Origin: Desulfobulbus sp.
Lineage (GTDB): Bacteria; Desulfobacterota; Desulfobulbia; Desulfobulbales; Desulfobulbaceae
Assembly: GCF_030824455.1 (NCBI RefSeq)
Contig: NZ_JAVBXR010000030.1
Location: forward strand, 1-49,759
Direction: 5' to 3'
Length of the DNA stretch: 49,759 nt
The notes under the pieces were generated by a model. That model had not been told where the DNA came from and searched no databases. It worked only from the letters and a program-made list of their open reading frames with translations. Below are positions 18,959 to 27,429 of this stretch, in pieces. Positions within the stretch are counted from its first letter, which is position 1. Each line of letters starts with the position of its first letter. A program made the position numbers and the translations under genes.

Positions 18959-19398
18959 TGATTCTGATCCTCCAACCGTTTCAGCAGATCCATGATGAAA
19001 TCATTCTTGTCGAAACTGGCTAGGTTGTATTCCTTGGAAAAGCGCAAGGCGTTGAAATTGCAACTCTCGACGCAGGAACCGCACAGACTGCACTTGGTGA
19101 AATCCAGCACATAACTGGTCAGCACCTTACCCTTGCCGCCCTCGTTCTTTTTGCCGTCCAGACTGATGCACAGGGACGGGCAGGCCCGTTGGCACATCCC
19201 GCAGACCACGCAGTTGGGCGCGCCGGTTTCCTCGTTGCCGATCAGTTCGATATGGCCCCGGAACAGCGGGGTCATGGTCGGGACCTCGTAAGGGTACTGC
19301 TCGGTCACCACCGGCTTGAAAAATTCCCGGGCGGTGATGGTCAAGCCGACGAGCAGGCTTTTGCCGCCGGTAAAAATATCGCTCCAATAACCACTCAT
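18946..19398 (-). CDS. nuoI: NADH-quinone oxidoreductase subunit I (2x[4Fe-4S])
   Basis: A peripheral-arm iron-sulfur subunit, 150 residues, that carries clusters N6a/N6b. Two ferredoxin motifs are intact: CVVCGMCQRACP and CSLCGSCVESCN. With no nuoE, F or G in the operon, NuoI and NuoB hold the only iron-sulfur clusters encoded here, so NuoI is the likely entry point for electrons (inference). The start at 19398 (MSGYWSDIF) lies 2 bases after the nuoH stop; the longer open frame to 19566 is inside nuoH. Confidence 0.95.
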   Translation of the reverse strand: MSGYWSDIFTGGKSLLVGLTITAREFFKPVVTEQYPYEVPTMTPLFRGHIELIGNEETGAPNCVVCGMCQRACPSLCISLDGKKNEGGKGKVLTSYVLDFTKCSLCGSCVESCNFNALRFSKEYNLASFDKNDFIMDLLKRLEDQNQCKH

Positions 19399-19400
19399 AA

Positions 19401-20393
19401 TCAGAACACCTTGATCAGGGCCGCAGTAATCAGCAGGTTGATCAGCGAGAAGGGAATCAGGATTTTCCAGCTCAGGTTCAACAGCCGGTAGATCTGGGTG
19501 CGCGGATAGGTCCAGCGAATCCAGATGAAGGTAAAAATCAGAATGTAAATCTTGATCAGGAACCACCAGACCCCGGGCGTCTTGCCAAAGGGACAGTCCC
19601 AGCCGCCGAGAAACAGGGTGGCGGTCAAACAGGCGCCAACCACGATGTTGAGATACTCGCCCATCATGAACAGACCAAAGCCCATGGAACCGTACTCGGT
19701 CATAAAACCGGCAACCAGCTCGCTCTCGGCCTCGGCCATGTCAAAGGGCGCCCGGTTGGTCTCGGCCACCGAACAGATAAAAAAGATGATGAAGGAGATC
19801 CACATGGTCAGGAAATGACCGTTCTCCAACCGGAAGATGTTCCAATGCCAGAAGCCGCCCTGCTGATCAATGGCGATCTCGCGCAGGTTGAGCGAGCCGG
19901 AAATCAGCACCACGGTGATCACGGTGATCAGCATGGGAATCTCGTAGGCCAGATTCTGCGACACTGAACGGGCGGCGGAGATGACGGCGTACTTGTTGCC
20001 CGATGCCCAGCCGCCGAGCAGGATGGCAATCATGCTGATCGAGGCCAGGGCAAAGAGCAACAGCACCGAAAGCTCCATGGCCCGGGCGCCGATGTTTTCG
20101 GAGAACGGAATGACCACCATCGAGGTGATGGCCGGAATCATGGCCAGCACCGGGGCCACCCGGAAGATGATGCCGTCCACCCCGTCCGGCACCAGCAGCT
20201 GCTTGCTCATCAGCTTGAGGCCGTCGGCCAGGGGCTGCAACAGCCCTGCATACCCAGCCTCGCACGGCCCGATCCGCCGTTGAATGCGGGCCGCGCCCTT
20301 GCGTTCGCACCAGCCCAAGTAGGCTGCGTTGAGGCCGGCAAAGGCCATGATGCCCACCAGATAGAGGAGGGCGCGCCAAATGCTTGTTTCCAT
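19401..20393 (-). CDS. nuoH: NADH-quinone oxidoreductase subunit H
   Basis: A membrane-arm subunit that forms the quinone chamber with NuoB and NuoD; 330 residues, about eight helices. Diagnostic motifs: ERKGAARIQRRIGP near the N-terminus and AETNRAPFDMAEAESELVAG in the quinone-site loop, with its conserved acids. The gene follows nuoD by 18 bases. Confidence 0.97.
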   Translation of the reverse strand: METSIWRALLYLVGIMAFAGLNAAYLGWCERKGAARIQRRIGPCEAGYAGLLQPLADGLKLMSKQLLVPDGVDGIIFRVAPVLAMIPAITSMVVIPFSENIGARAMELSVLLLFALASISMIAILLGGWASGNKYAVISAARSVSQNLAYEIPMLITVITVVLISGSLNLREIAIDQQGGFWHWNIFRLENGHFLTMWISFIIFFICSVAETNRAPFDMAEAESELVAGFMTEYGSMGFGLFMMGEYLNIVVGACLTATLFLGGWDCPFGKTPGVWWFLIKIYILIFTFIWIRWTYPRTQIYRLLNLSWKILIPFSLINLLITAALIKVF

Positions 20394-20411
20394 AAAATAT
20401 ACCTCTCCCGA

Positions 20412-21530
20412 TCAGCGGTCGATCTCGGGAATAACCAGATCCAGACTGCCCATGAAGGCCAGGGCGTCCGCCAGCAACATGCCCTCTGCCACCTCGCCGT
20501 ACAGGCTGAGATTGGAGAAGGTCGGCGAGCGCAGTTTGAGCTTGTAGGGGTTTTTGCCGCCGTCGCAGATCAACCGGTGACCGAGCGATCCGCGCGCGGT
20601 TTCCACCGCCGAATAATAATAACCCGCCTCGGGTTTCAGCACCTTGGGGGCCTTGCCCATCACCGGACCGTCGGGAAGTTTGTCCAGGGCCTGTTCAATG
20701 ATGCGTAGCGACTGCTCCATCTCATGCATGCGCACCATGTAGCGGGCCATGGAGTCGCATTCGTCAAAAACCGGCACGTCGAAATCGAACTCCGGATAGA
20801 CCGAGTAGGGCTCGTTCTTGCGGACGTCGTAATTAATGCCGGAACCTCGGGCCACTGGACCGGTGGCGCCGTAGCGGCGGCACTGCTCCGGGGTGATGAT
20901 GCCGATGTCCTTGATCCGTTTGATCAGGATGATGTTGTGGGTGACCAGATCGTGATAGAGGCTGGGCATCCGGCCGCGCAGGCGTTTGATAAAGTCGCGG
21001 GTCCCGGCGATGAATTCGTCGTCGATGTCGTTGTAGACCCCGCCAAAACGCATATAGCAGTAGGTCAGGCGGGAACCGGTGACCCGTTCGAGCAGATCAA
21101 TGACCTTTTCGCGGTCGTCAAAGGCGTAGAGCAAGGGCGTGAATCCGCCGAGATCGAGCAGAAAAGCGGCCCACCATAACAGATGACTGGCGATGCGGTT
21201 GAGCTCAACGGTGATCACCCGGATATACTCGGCCCGTTCAGGCACCTCGATACCGGCGGCTTTTTCCACCACCAGCGCCCAGCCGTGATTGAAGGCCAGG
21301 GCGTGGAGATAATCCATGCGTGCGGTGTTAGGCATGAACTGGGCAAAGGTGCCGGCTTCGGCCAGCTTTTCGTGCATCCGGTGGATGTAGCCCAGCACTG
21401 GCTCGGCCTTGACGATGTACTCGCCGTCCATAGTGAGCTTGACCCGCAGCACGCCGTGGGTGGCGGGGTGCTGCGGCCCAAGGTTGAGCACAAAGGTTTC
21501 ATCATGCCGCAGATGAATGGGAACGGTCAT
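20412..21530 (-). CDS. nuoD: NADH-quinone oxidoreductase subunit D
   Basis: A 49-kDa-type quinone-site subunit, homologous to the large subunit of NiFe hydrogenases but lacking the metal-binding cysteines; 372 residues. Seen: NLGPQHPATHGVLR near the N-terminus (quinone-site His) and the C-terminal ending SLDLVIPEIDR. It is separate from NuoC (not a CD fusion) and overlaps the nuoC stop by 4 bases. Confidence 0.97.
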   Translation of the reverse strand: MTVPIHLRHDETFVLNLGPQHPATHGVLRVKLTMDGEYIVKAEPVLGYIHRMHEKLAEAGTFAQFMPNTARMDYLHALAFNHGWALVVEKAAGIEVPERAEYIRVITVELNRIASHLLWWAAFLLDLGGFTPLLYAFDDREKVIDLLERVTGSRLTYCYMRFGGVYNDIDDEFIAGTRDFIKRLRGRMPSLYHDLVTHNIILIKRIKDIGIITPEQCRRYGATGPVARGSGINYDVRKNEPYSVYPEFDFDVPVFDECDSMARYMVRMHEMEQSLRIIEQALDKLPDGPVMGKAPKVLKPEAGYYYSAVETARGSLGHRLICDGGKNPYKLKLRSPTFSNLSLYGEVAEGMLLADALAFMGSLDLVIPEIDR

Positions 21531-22018
21531 GGCGTAAAATCCTTGAGAAGGGGGTGAAAGTCGGCGTCTTCCGGCAGGAGAATGCGGATCAGGTTGGGAT
21601 GGTCCTGAAAATGCACGCCATAAAAATCATAGGTCTCGCGCTCATGCCAGTCGGCGGCCGGAAAGACGGCGGACACGGTGGGAACAACCGCTTCGCTGCG
21701 CGGAACCTGAGTCCGCACCATCACCCGGCAATGCTCGCCACCCAGACGGTTGTAATCGTAGATGATTTCCAACTGTTGTTTTTCGAGCCAATCGACCCCG
21801 GAAACAGCTTCCAGAAAATAGCCTTCGCGATCCATGATCCGCGCCACAGCCACCACCTGATCCGGACCGCAGAGGACGTCAAGATGACTGCCGTGCCTGG
21901 CCGGATCGGTGCGCAGCACGCCCGGCTGTCTCGCCGCGGCCTCCGTCGCCCCCTCCCCTGCCTCGGCCTGGGGAAAAAGCTCCGCGAGCGCGGCTTGTGT
22001 TTTTTCCAGCATATTCAT
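21527..22018 (-). CDS. nuoC: NADH-quinone oxidoreductase subunit C
   Basis: A 30-kDa-type peripheral subunit, 163 residues. The family signature is ERETYDFYGVHFQDHPNLIRI followed by LLPEDADFHPLLKDF. The start chosen is ATG 22018 (MNMLEKTQ) with GGAG upstream; the frame is open back to 22087, inside nuoB. A poorly conserved Ala/Glu-rich stretch occupies residues 15-35. Confidence 0.94.
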   Translation of the reverse strand: MNMLEKTQAALAELFPQAEAGEGATEAAARQPGVLRTDPARHGSHLDVLCGPDQVVAVARIMDREGYFLEAVSGVDWLEKQQLEIIYDYNRLGGEHCRVMVRTQVPRSEAVVPTVSAVFPAADWHERETYDFYGVHFQDHPNLIRILLPEDADFHPLLKDFTP

Positions 22019-22034
22019 CGCTTCCACTCCACGT

Positions 22035-22532
22035 TCAACCCGCTTGCACCCGGGGCCAGCGCCGCTTTCCGGTGATTTTTTCTTCAAGGGTCATGATGCC
22101 CTCAAGCAAGGCTTCGGGACGCGGCGGACAACCGGGGATATACACGTCCACCGGGAAGAGCTTGTCCGCGCCTTCCACCACGTTGTAGTTTTCCTTGACC
22201 TTGAACGGTCCGCCGCTGATGGCGCAGTTGCCCATGGCGATGACCCATTTGGGCTCGGGCATCTGGTCATAGAGGGTCTTGACCGCCAATTCCAGTTTTT
22301 TGTTGATGGTCCCGGCCACGATCATAACGTCGCTCTGACGGGGCGAAGGCCTGAAAACCTCGGCCCCGAAGCGGGAGATGTCGTAGCGGGAACCGCCGGT
22401 GCACATCATCTCAATAGCGCAGCAGGCCAGCCCGAAAGTCATGGGCCAGAGCGAATTGGCCCGGCCAAGATTGAGCAGTTTGTCGAGCTGGGCGAACTGC
22501 ACTATTGATGAAGGTAGGTTTTCTTCTCCCAC
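22035..22532 (-). CDS. nuoB: NADH-quinone oxidoreductase subunit B (cluster N2)
   Basis: This subunit binds the terminal [4Fe-4S] cluster N2 that reduces quinone. It is 165 residues with all four ligand positions: the tandem Cys in [10 protein letters not shown], the Cys in [12 protein letters not shown] and the Cys in [13 protein letters not shown]. Translation starts at a GTG, with AAAGGAG seven bases upstream, and the gene overlaps the end of nuoA by 31 bases. Confidence 0.97.
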   Translation of the reverse strand: MGEENLPSSIVQFAQLDKLLNLGRANSLWPMTFGLACCAIEMMCTGGSRYDISRFGAEVFRPSPRQSDVMIVAGTINKKLELAVKTLYDQMPEPKWVIAMGNCAISGGPFKVKENYNVVEGADKLFPVDVYIPGCPPRPEALLEGIMTLEEKITGKRRWPRVQAG

Positions 22533-22909
22533 GTAAACACTCCTTTACGCCAAGCATAGACAATGGCTAATGAAAGAATGGCAACAAACAACAGAATTTC
22601 ATAAAAATCCTGGAGGCCCAATTCCGGGCTGTTGTAGGCGACGGCCACTGGAAAGAGGAACAGCACGTCGACGTCAAAGGCGAGGAAAATCAAGGCATAT
22701 AGATAATAGACAATACCGAATCGAATCCAGGCGCTGCCGATGGGCTCCATGCCGCACTCGATCAGCTGCCCTGCCCGCCCGGCGGTCTGCCGGGTATGGG
22801 ACGAAGGGCTGAGCAGCTTGACGATAATGATCGGACCAAAGCCGAACAACAACGCCCCGATTAAAAACAGGGTCACATAAATAATATTGGTAAGTACGAC
22901 CTGATCCAT
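22502..22909 (-). CDS. nuoA: NADH-quinone oxidoreductase subunit A
   Basis: A small membrane subunit, 135 residues, three helices. Family motifs: YECG-equivalent [39 protein letters not shown]. The start at 22909 (MDQVVLTN) is preceded by GAGGAGAAAAAG, a strong ribosome-binding site; an upstream in-frame start at 22945 has none. It is the first gene of the leftward operon, about 65 bases from the predicted transcription start. Confidence 0.96.
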   Translation of the reverse strand: MDQVVLTNIIYVTLFLIGALLFGFGPIIIVKLLSPSSHTRQTAGRAGQLIECGMEPIGSAWIRFGIVYYLYALIFLAFDVDVLFLFPVAVAYNSPELGLQDFYEILLFVAILSLAIVYAWRKGVFTWEKKTYLHQ

Positions 22910-22978
22910 CTTTTTCTCCTCAACAGCGACAGCCGTCAACATCAATCCAACTGATGCGTTTGATCAGCACATCTTATC

Positions 22979-23007
22979 AAATTACTGAAAAGCATCTTTG
23001 ATGTCAA
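22979..23007 (-). promoter_or_regulatory. Sigma-70 promoter of the nuo operon
   Basis: On the minus strand TTGACA (23002-23007), a 17-base spacer and TAATTT (22979-22984). The predicted transcription start is near 22972, about 62 bases before nuoA. This is one of the best promoter matches in the window, and the LysR-type dyad lies upstream of it. Confidence 0.68.
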
Positions 23008-23013
23008 GCATAA

Positions 23014-23028
23014 ATTATTTTAAATAAT
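23014..23028. promoter_or_regulatory. AT-rich palindrome adjoining the nuo -35 box
   Basis: ATTATTT-T-AAATAAT, a perfect 7-bp dyad with a one-base centre, 6 bases upstream of the nuo -35 hexamer (centre about -49). It could be an activation half-site for the LysR protein or an UP element. Confidence 0.4.
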
Positions 23029-23033
23029 GACTA

Positions 23034-23059
23034 ATTTCTCGATTGTAACTGTGAGAAAT
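23034..23059. promoter_or_regulatory. Candidate LysR operator between nuoA and the LysR gene
   Basis: ATTTCTC-N12-GAGAAAT, a perfect 7-bp inverted repeat. Its centre is about 75 bases upstream of the predicted nuo transcription start. That is the usual place for a LysR-type recognition site, and a LysR gene is divergent next door. The regulatory role is inferred from position and symmetry only. Confidence 0.55.
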
Positions 23060-23084
23060 ATTGACCCTTACAGCCGAAAAGTCA

Positions 23085-23112
23085 TTGACCTATTTTTCCC
23101 AGGTGTTAGTTT
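23085..23112 (+). promoter_or_regulatory. Weak candidate promoter for the LysR gene
   Basis: TTGACC (23085-23090), 16 bases, TAGTTT (23107-23112). A second TTGACC occurs at 23061-23066. The match is only moderate; the predicted start is about 55 bases before the gene. Confidence 0.3.
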
Positions 23113-23174
23113 AGGCCAGATTTTTCAATTACAATCATGTATATGTTCAATCACGTTGATACAAAAGAGGCGCC

Positions 23175-24176
23175 ATGGCTATCACCTTCAGACAATTGGA
23201 AATATTCATTGCCGTCGCCGAAACCCAGCAGGTCACCCGAGCCAGTAAAAAGCTCCTGCTGACCCAATCGGCGGTGAGCATGGCCTTGGGCGAACTTGAG
23301 AACCAATTGGGCGGGCCGCTGTTTGACCGACACGGGCGCAGCCTGCTGCTCAACGACCGAGGACGCTATCTCCTGCCCTTGGCCAAGGCGATCCTGCACC
23401 AGGTCGCCAACATCGAAACCATCCTCACCGAGCAGCAGGACACGGTTGCCGGCGTCCTGGAAATCGTGGCCAGTTCCACCATCGGCAACTATGTGCTGCC
23501 CTACCTCATTGGCGCCTTCATGCGGCTGCACCCCGAGGCGCACATCAATATGCTGGTGGTCAACACCATGAGCGCCGAAAAACTGGTGGCCACGGGTCAG
23601 GCGGATCTGGGCTTTGTCGAAGGCGACATCAACGTCGACGCCCTGGTCGCCACCTCCTGGTTTGAGGACGAACTCGGCATCATCGTTAGCTCGTCCCATA
23701 AACTCGCCGACCGCTCCACCTTTCTGATCCCCGACGATCTCAAAGAAACCAGCTGGGTCATGCGCGAGGAAGGGTCGGGCACTGCAGAAATTTTCACCAA
23801 AAAACTCGGTCGCTACGCCTCGATGCTCAAAGTCGTGACCAAAACCGGTCACACCGAGGCGATCAAAAAGGCGGTTGAGTCAGGGGTCGGCGCCGCCTGC
23901 CTGTCCATGCTCACCGTGTGCCGGGAGGCAGAGGAAGGCTGGCTAAAAATTCTGCCCATCGAAGGTATGGACATGAGCCGGCAACTCTGGATCATCCAGC
24001 ACAAAGACAAAATCATCACCCGGCTGATGGCCGAATTCCTCCGATTCTGCGAGGTGGTGGCGGAAAATCATCTCGGCCGGGAATGTTTGGCGTCGCCGTG
24101 GAAACTCCAATCCCTGCTGGTGAAAAGCAAGCTGGACAAGGACGGCGTTCTCCAACCCAAAGAACCCCAGGACTAA
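23175..24176 (+). CDS. LysR-family transcriptional regulator
   Basis: A 333-residue DNA-binding regulator. The N-terminal winged helix-turn-helix (about residues 3-62) is typical: FRQLEIFIAVAETQQVTRASKKLLLTQSAV is split here as FRQLEIFIAV and QSAVSMALGELENQLG. The remainder is a periplasmic-binding-protein-like effector domain (IVASSTIGNYVLPYLIG, LGFVEGDIN, ESGVGAACLS). It is divergent from the nuo operon with a dyad in between, so it is probably an autoregulator and a regulator of nuo (inference). The effector is unknown; the domain resembles the CysL/CbbR-like group. A bidirectional terminator follows the gene. Confidence 0.93.
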   Translation: MAITFRQLEIFIAVAETQQVTRASKKLLLTQSAVSMALGELENQLGGPLFDRHGRSLLLNDRGRYLLPLAKAILHQVANIETILTEQQDTVAGVLEIVASSTIGNYVLPYLIGAFMRLHPEAHINMLVVNTMSAEKLVATGQADLGFVEGDINVDALVATSWFEDELGIIVSSSHKLADRSTFLIPDDLKETSWVMREEGSGTAEIFTKKLGRYASMLKVVTKTGHTEAIKKAVESGVGAACLSMLTVCREAEEGWLKILPIEGMDMSRQLWIIQHKDKIITRLMAEFLRFCEVVAENHLGRECLASPWKLQSLLVKSKLDKDGVLQPKEPQD

Positions 24177-24210
24177 CCCCTCGCGGTTGGTTCACGCACA
24201 ATCATCGCGC

Positions 24211-24251
24211 AAAAAAACCGGCCAGAGACAAGCATCTCTGGCCGGTTTTTT
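24211..24251. terminator. Bidirectional terminator between LysR and aminotransferase genes
   Basis: CCGGCCAGAGA / TCTCTGGCCGG, an 11-bp perfect stem with a 6-base loop, flanked by seven A and six T. It serves both convergent genes. Confidence 0.92.
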
Positions 24252-24271
24252 ATTCCTGACCCGGATTCGTG

Positions 24272-25480
24272 CTATTGCAGTGCGGCAAGCGCCTTCTTGA
24301 TCCGATCCATCCCCTTTTCGATCACCTCCATCGAGGTGGCGAAGGAAAATCGAATAAAGGCGTCGGCGCCAAAGGCGGCGCCAGGCACGGAAGCGACGTT
24401 GGCCTCACTGAGCAGGTAATCGGCAAGGGCGACCGATCCATCAATGACCTGTCCCTTGAACGACTTGCCGTAATACGCGGAAAAATTGGGAAACACGTAA
24501 AAGGCCCCCATAGGCACAACGCAACTGACCCCGGCGATCGACTCCAGCGCCTGCACAAAATAGGCGCGACGGGGAATAAAGGCCTCGCGCAATTGCCGAG
24601 GAAAATCCTGCGGTCCGGTCAGGGCGGCAAGGGCCGCGTACTGGGACGGGGCCGCCGGGTTCGAGGTCGACTGGCTTTGAATTTTGTTCATTGCCTTAAT
24701 CACCTCAATCGGGCCAACTGACCAACCAATGCGCCAGCCGGTCATGGCAAAGGATTTGGACACACCGTTGGACAGCACCGTCTGATCCTTCAACCGAGGG
24801 TCGGCGTGAAGGATGTGCGGGATCTTACCTTCAATGTAGGAAATTTCCTCGTACATGTCGTCGGTGATCACCAGCCATCCGTTGTCGTAGGCCATCTTGG
24901 CGACCGCAGCCAGCGACGCCTCGGAAAAAACCGATCCGGTCGGATTGGAAGGACTGTTGAGCACAATGGCCTTGGTTTTATCGGTGACATACTGCGCCAG
25001 GACAGTCGGGTCAAAATCAAAACTGTTTTCTTCCTTGAGCGGGACAATCACCGGCACGCCGCCGGCCAGTTGGACCATGGGCGGATAGGAAACCCAATAG
25101 GGCGCGGGGATCAGAACCTCGTCGCCGGTATTCAAAATCGCCTGGAAGATGTTGTACAACCCGTGTTTGCCGCCGCAGCTGACCTGAACCTGATCGGGAG
25201 CGTAGTCCCAGCCCTGATCCTTTTTCAGCTTGGCGCACACCGCCTCCCGCAATTCCAGAATGCCCGCTACCGGAGTATAACGGGTGTGTCCGTCGTCGAT
25301 GGCCTTTTTCCCGGCCTCGCAGACATGGGCAGGGGTGGACATGTCCGGCTCCCCTACGCTGAAATTCAAAATATCCGCACCTGCGGCCCTGAGCGCCTTC
25401 GCTTTGGCGTTGACGGCAAGCGTCGGCGAAGGGGCTACTTGCAGCACTCGATCCGCAAGCACAAACTTTTCTGGCAACAT
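24272..25480 (-). CDS. aspC: Class I PLP-dependent aminotransferase (aspartate aminotransferase type)
   Basis: A cytosolic fold-type I transaminase, 402 residues, of the Igamma aspartate/prephenate aminotransferase group. Seen: FSVGEPDMSTP, YTPVAG near residue 70, NSPSNPTG (about 175-182), the PLP lysine K242 in SNGVSKSFAMTGWRIGW, and the C-terminal FIRFSFATS with the carboxylate-binding Arg. Probable reaction: aspartate plus 2-oxoglutarate to oxaloacetate plus glutamate. The symbol is by family resemblance only. Start: two adjacent ATGs; the second (25480) lies 7 bases from GAAGGAG and is preferred over 25483. It is about 125 bases downstream of the cytochrome gene on the same strand. Confidence 0.9.
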   Translation of the reverse strand: MLPEKFVLADRVLQVAPSPTLAVNAKAKALRAAGADILNFSVGEPDMSTPAHVCEAGKKAIDDGHTRYTPVAGILELREAVCAKLKKDQGWDYAPDQVQVSCGGKHGLYNIFQAILNTGDEVLIPAPYWVSYPPMVQLAGGVPVIVPLKEENSFDFDPTVLAQYVTDKTKAIVLNSPSNPTGSVFSEASLAAVAKMAYDNGWLVITDDMYEEISYIEGKIPHILHADPRLKDQTVLSNGVSKSFAMTGWRIGWSVGPIEVIKAMNKIQSQSTSNPAAPSQYAALAALTGPQDFPRQLREAFIPRRAYFVQALESIAGVSCVVPMGAFYVFPNFSAYYGKSFKGQVIDGSVALADYLLSEANVASVPGAAFGADAFIRFSFATSMEVIEKGMDRIKKALAALQ

Positions 25481-25497
25481 CATTGAACTCCTTCTAT

Positions 25498-25509
25498 GAA
25501 CAAATGTTC
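25498..25509. promoter_or_regulatory. GAAC-N4-GTTC palindrome before the aminotransferase
   Basis: GAACAAATGTTC lies about 15 bases upstream of the start codon and next to the ribosome-binding site. It fits the Gram-positive-type LexA consensus GAAC-N4-GTTC, but LexA sites differ among Desulfobacterota, and an aminotransferase is not an obvious SOS gene. It may be chance or another repressor site. Confidence 0.2.
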
Positions 25510-25606
25510 TCCGGTGAATAAAAACAGTGCGCTGTAACGCTTTTGAAAGAATTAAACAAGAACAAAGCAAACCGCGCCACAGATTTCCACAGCCACAACA
25601 AGCCTC

Positions 25607-27379
25607 TCAGGGTTCTTTAAACACCGGACAGGGGCGCTTGCGATCATAGCTGCGATACGTAGGATCATCGGCCTTTTCGTGGCATTGAAGGCACAGTCCA
25701 ACGCGAAGAATGCGCTGCAACTCCTCGCCGTTGAACGGCCGCAGATCCTTGCGCGACCCGTGCTGCAACGGCGTGCCGTCGATGGCGACAAAGGCGTCAA
25801 AGCCGGGCGTGCGGCCCTGATCGCTCATCACGCCGCGGTCCACTGGAAAGAATTGCCATTGGCCCTCTTTTTTCACCACCGTGCCCTCGCCAAGCCCAAT
25901 GGTTTTGGGTTCGGCGTGGCAATCCTTGCAGGAACGCCCCTTGGCCTGGATAGTGTGCGGGTTGATCGCAGCCATGGTGAAGCGGTTGAAGCCGCCTTCC
26001 GAGTCCCCTTTCTCGTCGATCAGCGTGACCAGATCCTGGCAGCCAGGCGTGACCACCACCACCTTGTCGCCCCAGATCGCCAGCATCGGCTTTTCGTAGC
26101 GGATATACGAACGCCCCTCTTCCCACCAGCCCGGCGTTTCTTTGAGCGTCAGCTTGTCGAGATGGGTTTCCCGCTTGTCCCGCTTGGCGTGACAGCCGTA
26201 ACACTGCGGCACCCAGGTGGAGTGACAGGCCTCGCAGGTGACGCGCTTGTGGCTGGGGGCCAGACAGGCGAGCGGATCGGGCGGGGCCAAGGGCCGCTCC
26301 TTGCCGTCGATTTTGCCGGTGAGGACAAACCGCTCCTGTTTTTGGCTGACGTTCGACAACGGCTTCTGCTTGCGGGTTATGCCCGGCTTGGCGTCGTGGC
26401 AGCTCTGACAGGTGATTTCGAGCTGTTCTTCGTAATGGGCGTAACTGGTTCCGTCGCCCATGATTTCATCGCGGGTGTGGCAGTCGATGCAGACCATGCC
26501 CTTAACGTGATGGACGTCCGGGGCGATCTTGAGATAAAAACGGTCGCCTGCCAGGCGTTGCGCCGAATGCTGGCCTTTTTCGTAGGGCGTTCCATAGCCC
26601 TCTGCCTCATACACCCCAATGTACGAGAGGCCGATGCGACCGGAGCGATTATGGCAACGGATGCAGTTCTCCTCCGGCGCCTGTTTGATCACCAGGGGAT
26701 GGGGGCGATTCTTTTTGGCTTCAGCCTGCGCCTTCTCTGAAAGCTCCGAGGTCACGGTGTTGCGCGGCGTGCCCGGCGGCAGGATGTAATGGCAGGCGGA
26801 ACAACCGCCCCCTTTCTCATTGAAAAAGGCCGGGGCTCCGGGCAAGTCGTTCTTCTGCTTCCACAGATGGCAGGTTCCACAGAGCTTGCGGTAATAGTCA
26901 AGGGCCAGCGAGGTCTCGCCGCTTTTAAGCAGTTGCTCAACCGTAATGTCCGCGTTCTGATGCTCTCGCTCGCCCCAATAATAGAGCAACGTGGACAGAA
27001 TGCCGCGGTTGGTGGCCATCAGGGAATTTTTGACCTTGTGGACATCGGCCGGGTGACAGCTCACAACCCCGCAGGTTTTGCCCACCACGCGCAGGTCGCC
27101 AGGATTGAGCACCATGCCGGCGTGAGCCTTGTCCTTGTCGATGGCCAGGGCGTTGCCCAGGTGGCAGGGCGAACAGCCGACCACCAGGCTGTCGTGGGCG
27201 CCGTCCAGCTTCTCCTTGGTGTGGCAGCTCAAACACATCTCAACCATGCCGGCGGTGGTCACGGCCAGTTGCTCGGGACGTTTGGTGGTCTGCTCGCGGT
27301 ACACAAGGAAGCCGATAACCACCAGGCTGACCGGAATAAAAAGAACAATGGAAAGGAGACTGCGGGACGGTCGGACCAT
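25607..27379 (-). CDS. Membrane-anchored 12-heme c-type cytochrome
   Basis: A 590-residue protein with an uncleaved-looking N-terminal membrane helix (about residues 8-26), the rest predicted periplasmic. I count eleven CXXCH heme motifs and one CGVVSCH (CX4CH), so up to twelve hemes. The motifs are spread over the whole length, with a heme-free stretch between the tenth and eleventh (about residues 400-490). A block NRSGRIGLSYIGVYEAEG follows the sixth heme. Presumed role: periplasmic electron transfer from the quinone pool or a membrane partner; the redox partner is unknown and no partner gene is adjacent. It has its own promoter in the 119-base gap after nadE. No clear Shine-Dalgarno sequence. 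The cytochrome call is firm; the pathway is not. Confidence 0.92.
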   Translation of the reverse strand: MVRPSRSLLSIVLFIPVSLVVIGFLVYREQTTKRPEQLAVTTAGMVEMCLSCHTKEKLDGAHDSLVVGCSPCHLGNALAIDKDKAHAGMVLNPGDLRVVGKTCGVVSCHPADVHKVKNSLMATNRGILSTLLYYWGEREHQNADITVEQLLKSGETSLALDYYRKLCGTCHLWKQKNDLPGAPAFFNEKGGGCSACHYILPPGTPRNTVTSELSEKAQAEAKKNRPHPLVIKQAPEENCIRCHNRSGRIGLSYIGVYEAEGYGTPYEKGQHSAQRLAGDRFYLKIAPDVHHVKGMVCIDCHTRDEIMGDGTSYAHYEEQLEITCQSCHDAKPGITRKQKPLSNVSQKQERFVLTGKIDGKERPLAPPDPLACLAPSHKRVTCEACHSTWVPQCYGCHAKRDKRETHLDKLTLKETPGWWEEGRSYIRYEKPMLAIWGDKVVVVTPGCQDLVTLIDEKGDSEGGFNRFTMAAINPHTIQAKGRSCKDCHAEPKTIGLGEGTVVKKEGQWQFFPVDRGVMSDQGRTPGFDAFVAIDGTPLQHGSRKDLRPFNGEELQRILRVGLCLQCHEKADDPTYRSYDRKRPCPVFKEP

Positions 27380-27429
27380 GTCGCTTGCGGATCGTCTCGA
27401 ATAGAGGGAAAAGCCGGGAAGGTCAGGCC

